Below are positions 11,392 through 22,264 of a DNA stretch of 64,000 nt, one piece after another. The notes under the pieces are model-generated. The model searched no databases, was not told where the DNA came from, and saw nothing but the letters and a program-made list of their open reading frames with translations. Within the stretch, counting starts at the first letter, position 1. The number at the start of each line of letters is the position of its first letter. Source of the stretch: Macrothele yani (Eukaryota; Arthropoda; Arachnida; Araneae; Macrothelidae); NCBI GenBank assembly GCA_039090855.1, contig CM077007.1, positions 20,323,515 to 20,387,514 of the forward strand. The letters run 5' to 3'. The translations under genes and the position numbers were made by a program.

Positions 11392-11963
11392 CTAATCTGT
11401 GGGAGCAGGCGACTTAATCGAAAACGAATTCATCGAACGCAAATTCATGGAAAATATATTTATCGAAGCAATTTACCGAAAGTCAACTTTTTCGAGAAAA
11501 ATGAAACGAATTCATTGAAATAGAGTTAAAAACAACTGGCCACTGAACAGATGGCCAAACGGACAAGTGCAGACACCTCCTTTAGGGGCCGTATAAAAAT
11601 GGCAGTTTCTTGGTTTCAGACGTGCGCAAAGACCTAGGGATTAATATTTAATGCATTAGTAAAAGGACAATAATACTAGTCTTTGCGTCTAAACCTTATG
11701 AATCTGAGCACGACGCCATATATTCATAACGTTTACTTAATAAATCAAACTAATAATGCTGCGCTTTTGCTTAAGCATCAAATATTAATAAACAGGCCTA
11801 GGCTTTTTTAACAGTTTTTCTCCCGTCGTGCTCATATTCATAAGGTTTAGGTACCAAGTCAAGTTAGTATTATTGCGCTTTTACTTAGGCATTAAATATT
11901 AACAAATCGGCCTAGGCACCTTTTTAACAGTTTTTATTCAATTGTGCTCATGTCCATAAGGTT

Positions 11964-12187
11964 TTTTTTTTTTTTTTTTGATTGGAGGTTTAACGACCAC
12001 CGTGAGCAACTCAATGGGCTATAAGCAGTCGCCCGTCCCTAATTTAGGGTCACTGGTTCCAGGGAAGGGAGAGAGCCAGTGCCGTATGACAAACACAACA
12101 TCCATGCTTCACCGGGATTCGAACCCGGACCCCTTCGGACGAATGATCATAGGCCAACGTCTTAGACCACTGCGCCACCGGGGCGGC
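11964..12187 (-). mobile_element. tRNA-derived SINE, copy 2 (inside FB1)
   Basis: Minus-strand full-length copy: poly-T (the A tail) at 11962-11979, the B-box complement GGGATTCGAACCC near 12115, and the head complement GCGCCACCGGGGCGG at the far end. An 11-bp target duplication CCATAAGGTTT (11954-11964 and 12188-12198) lies within a unit of the FB1 array, so the SINE inserted after the array formed. Confidence 0.92.
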
Positions 12188-12696
12188 CCATAAGGTTTAG
12201 ACACAAGGGCAAGTTAGTATCATTGCGCTTTTACTTAGGCATTAAATATTAAGCCTAGGCCATTTCAACAGTTTTTATTCCATCGTGTTCATATTCATAT
12301 GGTTTAGACACCAAGTCAAGTTACAATTATAGCGCTTTTACTTAGGCATTAGATATGAATACCTTGGCCTAAGCCTAGGCCTTTTAAGCAGTTTTTATTC
12401 GATCGTTCTCATATTCATAAGGTTTAGATACAAGGCCTAGTTAGTATTATTGCACTTTTACTTAGGCATTAAATATTAATGCCTAGGCCTAGGCCTTTTT
12501 AACAGTTTTTATTCGATTTCGCTTATATTAATAAGATTTATACACACGGTCTAGTTAGTATCATTGGGCTTTTATTTAGGCATTAAATATGAATGCCTAG
12601 GCATTTTTAACAGTTTTTATTCCATCGTGTTCATACTCATATGGTTTAGACACCAAGTTACAATTTTCGCGCGTTTACTTAGGAATTAAATATTAA

Positions 12697-13134
12697 AGTG
12701 GACGCCAAGTAATTTTGTTTCCTATACTTCCAGTGGAAAAACTTCTGTAGACGTTTTCTTCACAATTAATGCGTTCCCAAGGATGAAAATTTGAACATCG
12801 ATTAAAATAGCTTCATTTTATAACTTGGAATACTTAATATTTTCTAAAACATAACCATAATTATGCAATCCAACATTTGTTTGTCTACTGACGTCATCAA
12901 AGTACAGGTCGCGCCATCTTTTTTCTGGTTTCAACACCACCAAAGGAAAAGTTATTGATTTTTAATATAATTATGCTTATGTTTTAGAAAATATTAAGTA
13001 TTCCAAGTTATAATATGAAATTATTTTAATCGATGTTCAAATTTTCATCCTTGGGAACAAACTAATTGTGAAGGAAATGTGTACAAAAGTTTTTCCATTG
13101 GAAGTATAGGAAGCAAAATTACTTGACATCCACC
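12697..13134. mobile_element. Palindromic TTAA MITE, copy 1
   Basis: A 438-bp near-palindrome between TTAA tetranucleotides (12693-12696 and 13135-13138). Arms start (A/G)GTGGACG(C/T)CAAGTAATTTTG and remain inverted for about 190 bp. The asymmetric centre holds TGACGTCA (12889-12896) and the complement of AAGATGGCGCGACC. TTAA targets are typical of piggyBac-type elements; alternatively the target is TA with AA inside the ends. No ORF. Confidence 0.8.
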
Positions 13135-14488
13135 TTAATACCTTGCCCTAGGCCTTTTTAACAGTTTTTATTCCATCGTGTTCATATTCATAAGGTTTGG
13201 ACACCAAGTCAAGTTACTATTATTGTGCTTTTACTTAGGCATTAAATATGAATAGCTTGGCCTAGGCCTTTTTAACCGTTTTTATACCGTCGTGCTCATA
13301 TTTATAAGCTTTGCATCAAGTCAAGTTAGTAATATTGCACTTCTACTTAAGAAAAAAATATTTCATACACTTGAACAAAATCTGTCAGAAAGGCCTGCAC
13401 CAAAGGCCTATTGATTAATATTTAGTGCCTAAGTAAAAGTGAAATAATACTAACTTGACTTGGTATCCAAACCTTACGATAGCAGCACAACGGAATAAAA
13501 ACTGTTAAAAAGGCCTAAGGCCTATTTGTTACTATTTGCTGCCTAAGTAAAACCGCAGTATTACTTAAACGACTTGGTTTCTAAACCTTATGAATATGAA
13601 CACGATGGAATAAAAACTGTTAAAATGGCCTAGGCCAAGGTATTAAAATCTAATGCTTAAGTAAAAGTGCAATAATAGTAACTTAACTTGGTGTCTAAAC
13701 CTTATGAATATGAACACCATGGAATAAAAACTGTTAAAAAGGCCTAGGCCTGTAGGCCAACGTATTAATATTTTAATGCCTCATTAAAAGCGCAATAATA
13801 CTAACTTGACTTGGTGTCTAAACCTTATGAATATGAACACGACGGAATAAAAATTGTTAAAAAAAGCCTAGGCCCACTAGGCCTATGTATTAATATTTAA
13901 TGCATAAGTGAAAACGCAATAATACTATTTTGACCTGGTGCCTAAACCTTACGAATATGGAAACGATGGAATAAAAACTATTAAAATGGCCTAAGTTTAG
14001 ACCAATGCATATTAATTTATTTTTAGCTCCACAGAAAAAGCGTGATTTACTAGCTTGTCTGGGTGTCGAAACCTTATAAATAAGGCAGAATAAAAACTGT
14101 TGAACAGGCCACTGCCTGGGCCGTATCTTTAGAGGCGGTCTACGGGGATAGTACACACGATGAAATCAAAAGTCTTGATTCTTGTTAACCTCCCAAACAG
14201 TTTTGTGGTCATCCCACATGAAAGTGCAATATAAGAAATAAAAAGATGCAATTTTTATACGTTCCCCAAACGCTTTTGTTGCCACTTAGCCATATTCCAA
14301 TTATAGTCAAAGTTTTCGACAGAAGCTTACCCTACGATATTGTATCTTTCGGTGATTTCGCTTTCGACGAATTTACCTGAAGCCAAATTTTTCGAAGAAT
14401 TTGTTTTTCGATGAATCCGTTTTCCATGAATTTGTTTTCGATTAATTTGTTTTTGATTAATTCGTTTTCGATGAATTCACCTAGAACC

Positions 14489-14572
14489 CTAATCTGTTAC
14501 TACGAAAAACATCGGAAACCATCCCAGGTGGAGCAAAATGCGTTTTAAATAAAGTGAGCTCACATTCTAACA
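14489..14572. other. Short spacer with right FB1 target duplication
   Basis: Contains the right target duplication CTAATCTGT at 14489-14497. Nothing else is recognised. Confidence 0.5.
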
Positions 14573-14765
14573 TGGTTCCACCGATGGCGCAGTGGTCTAA
14601 GCGCTGGCTTCTGACCATTCGTCCGAGATGGGTGTGGGTTCGAATCCCGTGAGGCATGTTTTGTGTTTGTCTTACGCCACTGGCTCTCTATGATCCGTGG
14701 AAACAGTGACCCTAAATTTAGGGAGCGGGTGACTGCTTATAACCATCGGGTTTGCTTCATGTACG
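14573..14765 (+). mobile_element. tRNA-derived SINE, copy 3 (3' truncated)
   Basis: Head GATGGCGCAGTGGTCTAAGC, B-box GGTTCGAATCCC, then the usual body (GTGTTTGTCTTACG, CCCTAAATTTAGGG). Homology fades after CTGCTTATAACCAT and there is no A tail. Target duplications were not found. Confidence 0.85.
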
Positions 14766-14861
14766 AACTGACAGCACGGGTCGCCGGCCGGTTAGGCCCC
14801 TACAGTGGCCGCTAGCGGGGGCGGCGGAAACTTTTGTATACCCCTAATAAATTTATTGACT

Positions 14862-14862
<1 letters not shown>

Positions 14863-14913
<51 letters not shown>

Positions 14914-14945
14914 ACTCACTCACTCACTCACTCACTCTCTCTCTT
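14863..14945. repeat. (CT)n / (CTCA)n microsatellite
   Basis: About 24 CT units pass into about eight ACTC units and back to CT. Confidence 0.95.
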
Positions 14946-16985
14946 CAGAAAGTAATAATAAATTATTTTATTTAATATCATCCTTTGTGAAAATAAATGG
15001 AATCAGTGATACTGTTTTAAGTACTGAGTTGAGAAGCGCTGAAACCCAGGGTTATGTTTCTTATGATAGTTTTGCTAGAGAAGCAAGACTAAGTAAATGA
15101 AAGAATAAAAATTACCCGCAAGTCATTTCGTCATCCAAAAGTTCAAAGTAAAAATCGCAAAATCAATCTTGCACCTTGATTTTACGATGTTGTTGCATTC
15201 AAAATTTATCATAAAACCATCTTGAAAAATTTTTAGTAGCTCAATAATTTAAAAATAAAGAAAAATGTAATTTATGCGTACTCTGGAGTGTTTTTTGGTT
15301 TATGGAAAACACCGAAGTGTATGCATAACTGCCGAATTACAAAAACTTTGTTTTCTTGTTCACAAAATTCGCATTTAGACTAATTAGGTTAATTTTTCGA
15401 TATGTAGAGACATTGAATGTGTTTTCATTAAATTTATGAAACTGGATATTCTGAAGAAAGGTGGACTAATTTTTCGATGTACTGAAACACTGACATATTC
15501 ACATTGCATTTAGAAAGCAGGGTTGTTATGAAGAAAGAGGTCAGTAAAGTTTCCAAAGTAATATCTGTTTGGATCACCTTTTTATTTTTACTCTTTGATT
15601 CTTTTAATGGCTGGAACATTTAGCTGCGATAAATTCAGTGAAAGATCCGCATAATAAACTACTCGGAATTTGGTCGTTCCGTTTTGAACGGCCGAAAGAA
15701 AAGAGAGATGGTGCATGTCAGCGTTGCCGCGCGTTTTCTGCAACATCGTCTGCCGACTCTCCCCTGCTGCTCCACCCCTCCCATTCCGACATCGCTGCCT
15801 CTTCGCAAGTGTGTTCCTCTGCCGAAAATAACAGAAGCGTAAAAGAAAGTGCGAAGTGGTATCATCGTGTGCGCGCGAGGGTGGGAGGGGTGAGGCTTAT
15901 TCGTCTTTTCTTTGCCGTTTATGATATGGAAATGTATTCGCCTGCAGGAGACGCAGAGTGATGGACACTCCGGAGCGTTTGCAGAATGGGTGGAGCCAAA
16001 AAGTATGCTGCGCTTCCCTTTTTTTAGAATTAATGATACGGAACATCATTTCCAGTTGGTCTGCCTTCACACTGAGAATGGAAGACATTGAATTACTGGT
16101 CATATTGTTTCCTTGTGAAGTTGGCTGAGATGGGTTTCGTATCAAAGACGGCGTCTTGTTCTCCTCCCAATTGCTTAACAGTCAGGGAAAGGGAATGAGT
16201 GAGTGCATGGTTGGCGGGGGCATGAAAGGCACCATGAAAGGGCTGGCTGTGCGGCCACCACGCATCTGCCTAGTTCTGGCTTGCCGTCGAAGTCATTACT
16301 CATAGTCGTCATTGGTACGGATACTAAGGGGTATGTCAGCGGGTCTTTTCTGCACTGCCTCTTTCTTTGGATGTCTTAAAAACACTAGCGTTAAAGAGGG
16401 GAGGAAACTGGAGTAGTTTCCTCTTACAACACCGAGTGGATAATGAGAAGCGTAACTTTAAGTACATTTCTTTCTGAAATCGTGTTCTTGGTTTATGAGA
16501 TAGTGTATCCTCTTCTTATTGGCTAATGGGAATACTTTCACGTGACTTCTTACTAAAACTGGAAATGGGGGAATGCAAAGATGTTACATGGCATGGCGTT
16601 TTTAGAGTCTAATTTCCTTTTATGTTAAGTAATTTATCCACATTTCTCTGCCGTTGGCTTCGATTCCCACCCCCCGCTGTGTGCCGAGAGGGGTGGGGGT
16701 GGGGAGAATCTTTTTGTTTGTATAAAGAGAAAGTAACTGAATTATGTGTTTAGATTGTTTTCGCCTGTTAGTTAAAAAAAAAAAAATCACCTTTACTATT
16801 CGTATTTTAATTCCGACCGACTACCTCATTGTACCGCGAAACCGATTTTGTTACCATCCAGCTAAATACAGCCGACTTTTTGCGGTGAAAATGTCCACTT
16901 ACCGGCACGTAAGAGTGAAATATTGCTCCTGCGAAGGACTACTGCAGTTAAACTGCCAGCGGAGGATTTGGAAAAGAAAGTCACT
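14946..16985. other. Spacer with a relatively GC-rich stretch
   Basis: No protein motif found. Around 15700-15960 the base composition is distinctly more GC-rich, with several CpGs (GCCGCGCG, GTGTGCGCGCGAGG), unlike its surroundings. A frame at 15638-15961 spans it but has no recognisable domain. A C-rich/G-rich inverted pair (CCCACCCCC with GGGGTGGGG) lies at about 16668-16705. Confidence 0.45.
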
Positions 16986-16996
16986 CAAGAAATTGG

Positions 16997-17235
16997 TGGT
17001 GCAGTGGTCTAAGCGATGGCTTCTAGTCAGTCGTCGGAGATAGGTCCGGATTCGAATACTGGTGAGGCATGGGTGTCGTGTTTGTCTTACGGCACTGGCT
17101 CTCTCCTTTCCCTGGAATCAGTGACGCTAAATTAGGGAAGGCAACTGCTTAAAGCCCATTGAGTTGCTCAATGGCTATAAGCAGTTGCCCATCCCTAATT
17201 AAACCACCAATAAAAAAATAAAAAAACAACAACAA
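16997..17235 (+). mobile_element. tRNA-derived SINE, copy 4 with snap-back duplication
   Basis: Head GGTGGTGCAGTGGTCTAAGC and B-box GATTCGAATACTGG. The flanks are CAAGAAATTGG (16986-16996) and CAAGGAATTGG (17236-17246), an 11-bp target duplication with one mismatch. The 3' body is unusual: 17129-17162 is followed at 17168-17200 by its own inverted copy (both contain the GCAACTGCTTA(A/T)AGCC block or its complement), so the RNA could fold into a hairpin before the A-rich tail. Confidence 0.88.
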
Positions 17236-17246
17236 CAAGGAATTGG

Positions 17247-18185
17247 CAATCTAATCTGCCTCATAAAAATTTAACTGCGTTTCCTAGAGACGGCCATTGT
17301 TAGTGGGGTTGACTTGTTTGTTTTGGAAAATTTAAACGCGCTGCCCTTGGTATACTATCCCTAATCATTTACCGCCTGCCCATAAACAAAATAGTAATAA
17401 TAATTATTCAAATCCAACATGGAATGGTGCAGTGAAATCGTTAAGTTTCTGCATCAGACTTTAATGACGTTGGTTATCATGTATCGGTCGAATTGAAGTC
17501 GATACGGTTTCAGTTATTTTCGGTCAAAAGTTATATAGGTTTATGACGTAAAAAGGCGACTAAATTATGTACACAAGGTTTGCCAATAAGTAAACAAACT
17601 TTTTTTTTTGAGCTAAAAATGGTCGGCAGGGGCTTGGAAAGAAAGAAATTACTAACTTTTATTGATTTATGTGTAAATTCTGTTCCGCGATATGCAGTGG
17701 TGAGCAGCTTTTGTAACGTTTTACAGAATAACGACTGCTTGATCTGAAGGACTTACAAGAACCGATTTAATAAATCTTTCCTCTCGCCATTTTTCTTACA
17801 GAATTGGTACGTTTCTGACCCGTGATGAGCGCAAGTTCTGTAAAGGGCTACCCAAGGTTATTTATTCATTACAGTGAACCGTGATTGGATGAAATGAATT
17901 TAACGAAATTTGCAATACTGGTTATAAACGTTTTGCGTTATTTTGTTCAGGGGGTTGAATATTCCGTCTTCCTTTCATGATGTCGTATGCTGACAGCCAT
18001 TCTGTAGTGGATTCTTATGAGTATTGCGATGAGACAAAATTGTTGGTTCCGGAAAGACCGAGGCATCTTTGGACCACAAAACACGACCAAGTATTGCATA
18101 TGAGCCCATCATTTTATGGTCGAATAGATATTCTTACACAAGCTGGCTGTATTTAATAATCATAAAAAAATGTGCCTCCGTGAGA
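17247..18185. other. Spacer, nothing recognised
   Basis: AT-rich sequence without coding motifs, terminal repeats or tandem structure that I can see. Confidence 0.55.
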
Positions 18186-18187
18186 TA

Positions 18188-19430
18188 CACTATATTGACA
18201 AAAGTCACCGGACACCATGAAGAGAAACACAACATAGCATTTATTGCCATACATTAGTACGGTGTCGGTCCACCTTTGGCCTTAATGCATGCACTGACCT
18301 TTCGAGACGTGCTTTCGACAAGGTTTTGGAACACAGCGATAGGTATGCGCTTCTATTCAGTATTAATGCTGCCGCTAACTGTTGCTTAGCAGTGGGCCTT
18401 AGTTCCAAACTTCTTATGTGGCTCTCTAATTCGTCTTATAGATGCTATGGGATTAAAATCAGGGCTCTGTGCTGGCCAGTCCACGCACAATATGGAATTA
18501 TTGTCAAACCATGCCGTAACAGTCCTTGCTTTATGGCTCGATGCATTATCCTGCTGGTGCCAACAAGACTCGGTTCCGTAGTATTTCCACAGAGTTGGTA
18601 GGGCATAATTGTCCAGAATACCGAGGTAGACGTGCTGATTAACAGGTTTGTCCACGATAACCAATGGGCCGGGACCATATCACGAAAAACACCCCCACAC
18701 GAGTACACTGCCAACTCTAAATTTGACCGTAGGAACAGTACACTGTGGTAAATAGCATTCCCCCCGACTGCCGCCATACCCACACACGGCCATCAGACTG
18801 ATGGATCGTGTATCTGGATTCATCAGTCCATAGGACCCGTTTCCATTGATCTACGGTCCACGATTAACGCTCTTTACAACATTCTAAACACCGAGTAGCA
18901 TTCCGAGTGGAGATTGAAAGGTTTATGAGCCGCCGCACGGCCGCGGTAACCCATGGAATGAAGTTATCTGTGAATAGTACGTGTGCACACCGAGGTTCCA
19001 GCATTTTTACTCACCTGTATACTGAGGTCTTGTGCAGTACTCCGTCGATTAGCTGTAACTACTCTCCTGGGACTTCGACGTCCTCTATCACTGATTTTCT
19101 TTGGTCTGCTGGTACGTATTGCTGCTTCAGGAACGCCATGTTTCTTCCACTTATTTAGTACATTCAAAACAGTTGACTTGGATATGTTTAAACGCCTCTC
19201 GGTTTATTTTATGGACAACCCACAAATATAACACCCAACAATCTTTCCTTTCTCAAAGTCAGTTCTCTTCCGCTGCGACATTTTCACTCAACCTCACAGT
19301 GCGCTTGATCGCTGTTAGCTGCAGGCTTGTTTTTATACCGTTTGCAGGTGTACCGCGCATCTTAACAACACAGTGGATCCGTTAGTTTGCTTTTGAAAGG
19401 GTGCCAGGTGATTTTTGTCAGTACAGTGCA
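18188..19430 (-). mobile_element. Tc1-like transposon copy A
   Basis: A 1243-bp element. The left terminus CACTATATTGACAAAAGTCA follows TA (18186-18187); the right terminus is the diverged inverse, sharing CTGACAAAAATCACC when complemented, followed by TA (19431-19432). It encodes a minus-strand transposase. It is the same family as copy B at 46363-48939 and supplies the empty-site reference for that copy's nested insertion. Confidence 0.9.
18256..19281 (-). pseudogene. Tc1-family transposase (pseudogene), copy A
   Basis: The start at 19281 gives MSQRKRTDFEKGKIVG, then a paired-type DNA-binding region with LNISKSTVLNVLNKWK (helix-turn-helix) and TSRPKKISDRGRRS. The catalytic part shows [19 protein letters not shown] (first Asp kept) and WHQQDNASSHKARTVTAWF (second Asp kept). 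The third acidic site is changed (WPAQSPDFNPIASI, where NPIE is expected). The C-terminus reads VSACIKAKGGPTPY before the stop at 18256. At least two frameshifts and one stop interrupt the frame. It would bind and cut the element's own inverted repeats if intact. Confidence 0.85.
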
Positions 19431-19432
19431 TA

Positions 19433-20780
19433 TAAGTGTATAACTGTATTGCCAGTTAGTTCTCTGGTCAACTGGGCGGCACCTTTAAGAAGAGCTAGAA
19501 AATCTATGTATTCTGTATCCCATTCTGCCCGGCCGGTCGCGACCCTGCTTGAACTTAACAAATTACCCACGGAATGTGCCTGCACGTACAGTTGGGTCGG
19601 GATATGCCGAATAAATCCCCACTTTTGTTCTTTCCAGCGGTTTTACCGAGATTAAACATGACAGTGATCAGAATATGCACCTTGTCAGTTGTCATGTCCT
19701 AGCTCAACTGACCGCACGTTTCGGCAGTGTTGCCAAATTGGTTCTCGACGTTTTCTCTAGGATTTCCAGAAAAATCCACCAAATGGCTGTAAATTCCGGC
19801 CAGAAATTTAAATCAAGATATCTTACCCGCGAGTTGTCGCAATCAAGTGTTAGTGTCAAATCAACCAACAACAAAGTGCGACAAAAAAAGTTTTCTGCAT
19901 TATTTTGTATCGCATATTACTACTAGTGGAAATATGTTAAAGTTCGCTGACACGTCATCTGTGGTAAGATTCAGTATAATCTAGAATTTCATTAATTTCG
20001 ATTCACGAAGATCCGCTAAAAAAGTAAATTTAAATTCCACTAAAAGCATTTTTCTGTGCAGTTGCAAAAATTCCGCAGGTTTTACTGGATTTTCCGCTGA
20101 TTTGCCAGCACTTCGTTTAGGCTGTCCACCAACACGTGGGGCGTTCGACCCAGTGTTGCCACCTCATTCCACAGCACGAAATTCTGATAAAGATTCAAAC
20201 GTTTCGCTTTTACAGGCCGCTAGGCGACTCACCGAAAACGTATACACAGACCTAACAATAACTTCGTTCTTCAGAAGATGAGCGTCACGCACTGATGTTC
20301 AGCACCTATCATGATGATACAAGCACAGAATTCTGACGGCTAATTTTTTTTCTGTAAAACTTCTGGATGCATGTGTATGCATTAAAAATAGGAAAAACAC
20401 AGGAAATTTTCAGTAGAACTGTGGAAATTTATATTTGAAGGTAATAATGAAATTTCCCATTTGTATGTTGAAAAACAGCGTACAAACGTACAGCGTGGAA
20501 AAGCAGAGAAATTAAAAATATATTATCCTTTACAGCAGTCATTCACTGCTGGACCAAAATCTCTCTAAATTTTCCCCAGAAATTCGTTTTGGGGTGTTTT
20601 TTTCATTCTTAGCGACCATTAAGTGATTGATCTCTGCAGAGATCACTTCTGTTGAGCCTTTTGGCTTAAAAAACAAAGAAATTCCATTATTGTCCCCTAA
20701 CCCTCCACTTAATTTCATTCATCCACCATTTTTTACGCTTTCCAACAGTAGGTTGAAGAAGCGTATTTGCTCCAGCTTTG
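19433..20780. other. Spacer, unclassified repeat-like
   Basis: No gene seen. CAGTGTTGCCA occurs twice in direct orientation (about 19727 and 20151). The same string begins many hAT-type termini, but no inverted partner was found. TTTCCAG/GGATTTTCC-like words recur between 19750 and 20450. Confidence 0.4.
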
Positions 20781-20784
20781 TCCG

Positions 20785-21221
20785 TCCGCACGATAACTGG
20801 CGTAAAAATGGGTTGATTTCGATGAAATTTCAGTATGTGGTAGGGGACCAGCTGGAGACGAACCCTATTGAAAATGGGACAAATGGGGTCAAAGGTCACA
20901 ACGTAGGAGCGGGATCATTCCATTACCCTTATGCGTCATAACTTGCGTAAATATGGTTCGTATTTCAATGAAAGTTTACTATGTGGTAGGAAACCACCTA
21001 GGGACGAACCCTATTGAAAATGGGACAAATGGGGTCAAAGGTCACGACGTAGGAGCGGGATCATTCCATTACCCTTATGCGTAAATATGGTTCGATTTCG
21101 ATGAAATTTCAGTATGTAGTAGGTGACCACCTGTGGACGAACCCTATTGAAAATGGACGAAATGTGGTCAAAGGTCAGGACATGGGATTGCGATCCATTC
21201 CATTGTCCTTATCTCATATTA
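20785..21221 (+). repeat. ~140-bp tandem repeat, left block (3 units)
   Basis: Units share GTAAAxATGGxTxGATTTC, GATGAAATTTCAGTATGTGG, GAACCCTATTGAAAATGG and GGGTCAAAGGTCA. Copies start near 20785, 20938 and 21078. The array is interrupted by the TTAA MITE and resumes at 22265. Confidence 0.88.
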
Positions 21222-21225
21222 TTAA

Positions 21226-21830
21226 GGTGGACGTCAAGTAATTTTGCTTCCTACACTTCCAATGGAAAAAGTTTTGTAAACATTTCCTTCACAATTAATG
21301 TGTTCCCAAGGATGAAAATTTGAACATCGATTAAAATAACTTCATATTATAACTTGGAAAACTTAATATTTTCTAAAACATAACCATAATTATATTAAAA
21401 ATCAATAACTTTTCTTTTGGTGGTGTTGAAACCAAAGAAAAGATGGCGCGACCTGTACTTTGATGACGTCAGTGGACAAAAAAATGTTGGATTGCATAAT
21501 TACGGTTATGGTTTAGAAAATATTAAGTATTCCAAGTTATGAAATGAAGCTATTTTAATCGATGTTCAAATTTTCATCCTTGTGAACGCATTAATTGTCC
21601 AGAAAAAAGATGGCGCGACCTGTATTTTCATGACGTCAGTAGAAAAACAAATGTTGAATTGCATAATTATGGTTATGTTTTAGAAAATATTAAGTATTGC
21701 AAGTTATAAATTGAAGATATTTTAATCGATGTTCAAATTTTCATCCTTGGGAACGCATTAATTGTGAAGAAAATGTGTACAAAAGTTTTTTCATTGGAAG
21801 TATAGGAAGCAAAGTTACTTGACGTCCACC
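21226..21830. mobile_element. Palindromic TTAA MITE, copy 2 (partly duplicated)
   Basis: Same family as 12697-13134, between TTAA at 21222-21225 and 21831-21834. At 605 bp it is longer because the centre and right arm are repeated: TGACGTCA occurs at 21464-21471 and 21631-21638, each linked to AAGATGGCGCGACCTGTA. The junction near 21600 truncates the first right arm. Confidence 0.82.
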
Positions 21831-21847
21831 TTAAAGTAGCAATTCTT

Positions 21848-21912
21848 GTATGTATGTATGTATGTATGTATGTATGTATGTATGTATGTATGTATGTATG
21901 TATGTATGTACA
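21848..21912. repeat. (GTAT)n microsatellite
   Basis: About 16 uninterrupted GTAT units. Confidence 0.96.
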
Positions 21913-22092
21913 TTTTATTTTGAAAACGACTCTAAGAATTTTGATGAAAGTCGTTAACCAACCGTTTTCTGGTACTAGAAATCGATTTAGCTTGATCTCG
22001 ACTTTAGAAGAATTCGTTTAGTGGGTTAAATAACCCCCGAATTATGACGTTTTTAGTGATGGCGTTGTTCCATTAATGTTACCAATGCTTAG

Positions 22093-22257
22093 AAATCTTA
22101 TGACGTCACAACTCGCGTTTGAGAATGTTGGCGCGCGGTCACGCCATCTGTCTCTTTACGTCACGCGTTGTGTGTGGATCCTATTAAAGATTTATGACGT
22201 CACGCTTTTGCGGCGGGCAGATGGTCGCGATTCCCATCTGCCTCATTACGTCACGTG
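22093..22257. repeat. Two-unit repeat rich in CRE-like sites
   Basis: Two imperfect ~80-bp units each begin TTATGACGTCAC (TGACGTCA at 22101-22108 and 22195-22202) and end TTACGTCACG(C/T)GTTGTGTG. Each has CCATCTG in its middle. TGACGTCA is the consensus cAMP-response element; function here is unproven. Confidence 0.6.
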
Positions 22258-22264
22258 TTGTGTG

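Larger units (their letters stand above)
11640..14110. repeat. ~115-bp inverted tandem array (core of FB1)
   Basis: About 8-9 units in one orientation up to about 13340 and six or seven in the reverse orientation from about 13400. Diagnostic words in reverse units are TGCCTAAGTAAAAG, CTTATGAATATGAACACGA and GGAATAAAAACTGTTAAAA. Units differ by scattered substitutions. The same unit family forms the core of FB2 (31385-31880). Confidence 0.85.
11401..14488. mobile_element. Foldback element FB1 (MULE-like, 9-bp target duplication)
   Basis: A perfect 9-bp duplication CTAATCTGT flanks it (11392-11400 and 14489-14497). The termini are inverted and share GG and AGGxGA followed by tandem short units around ATTCATCGAAAACGAA (left to about 11520, right from about 14330). 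Between them is a tandem array of ~115-bp units containing GGCCTAGGC, CTTTTTAACAGTTTTTATTC and GCGCTTTTACTTAGGCATTA. The orientation flips near 13370, so the whole element is a large inverted repeat. It encodes no transposase. A SINE and a TTAA MITE are inserted in the left arm. Structure and target length recall foldback elements of the Mutator superfamily. Confidence 0.82.

Noticed and set aside
14834..15100. Ser/Leu-rich small protein
   Set aside because: Produced by translation through the CT/CTCA microsatellite.
15638..15961. 107-codon gene
   Set aside because: No recognisable domain and no supporting splice or start context; noted only as a GC-rich stretch.
19727..20161. hAT element between two CAGTGTTGCCA words
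   Set aside because: The two words are in direct, not inverted, orientation and no target duplication is seen.
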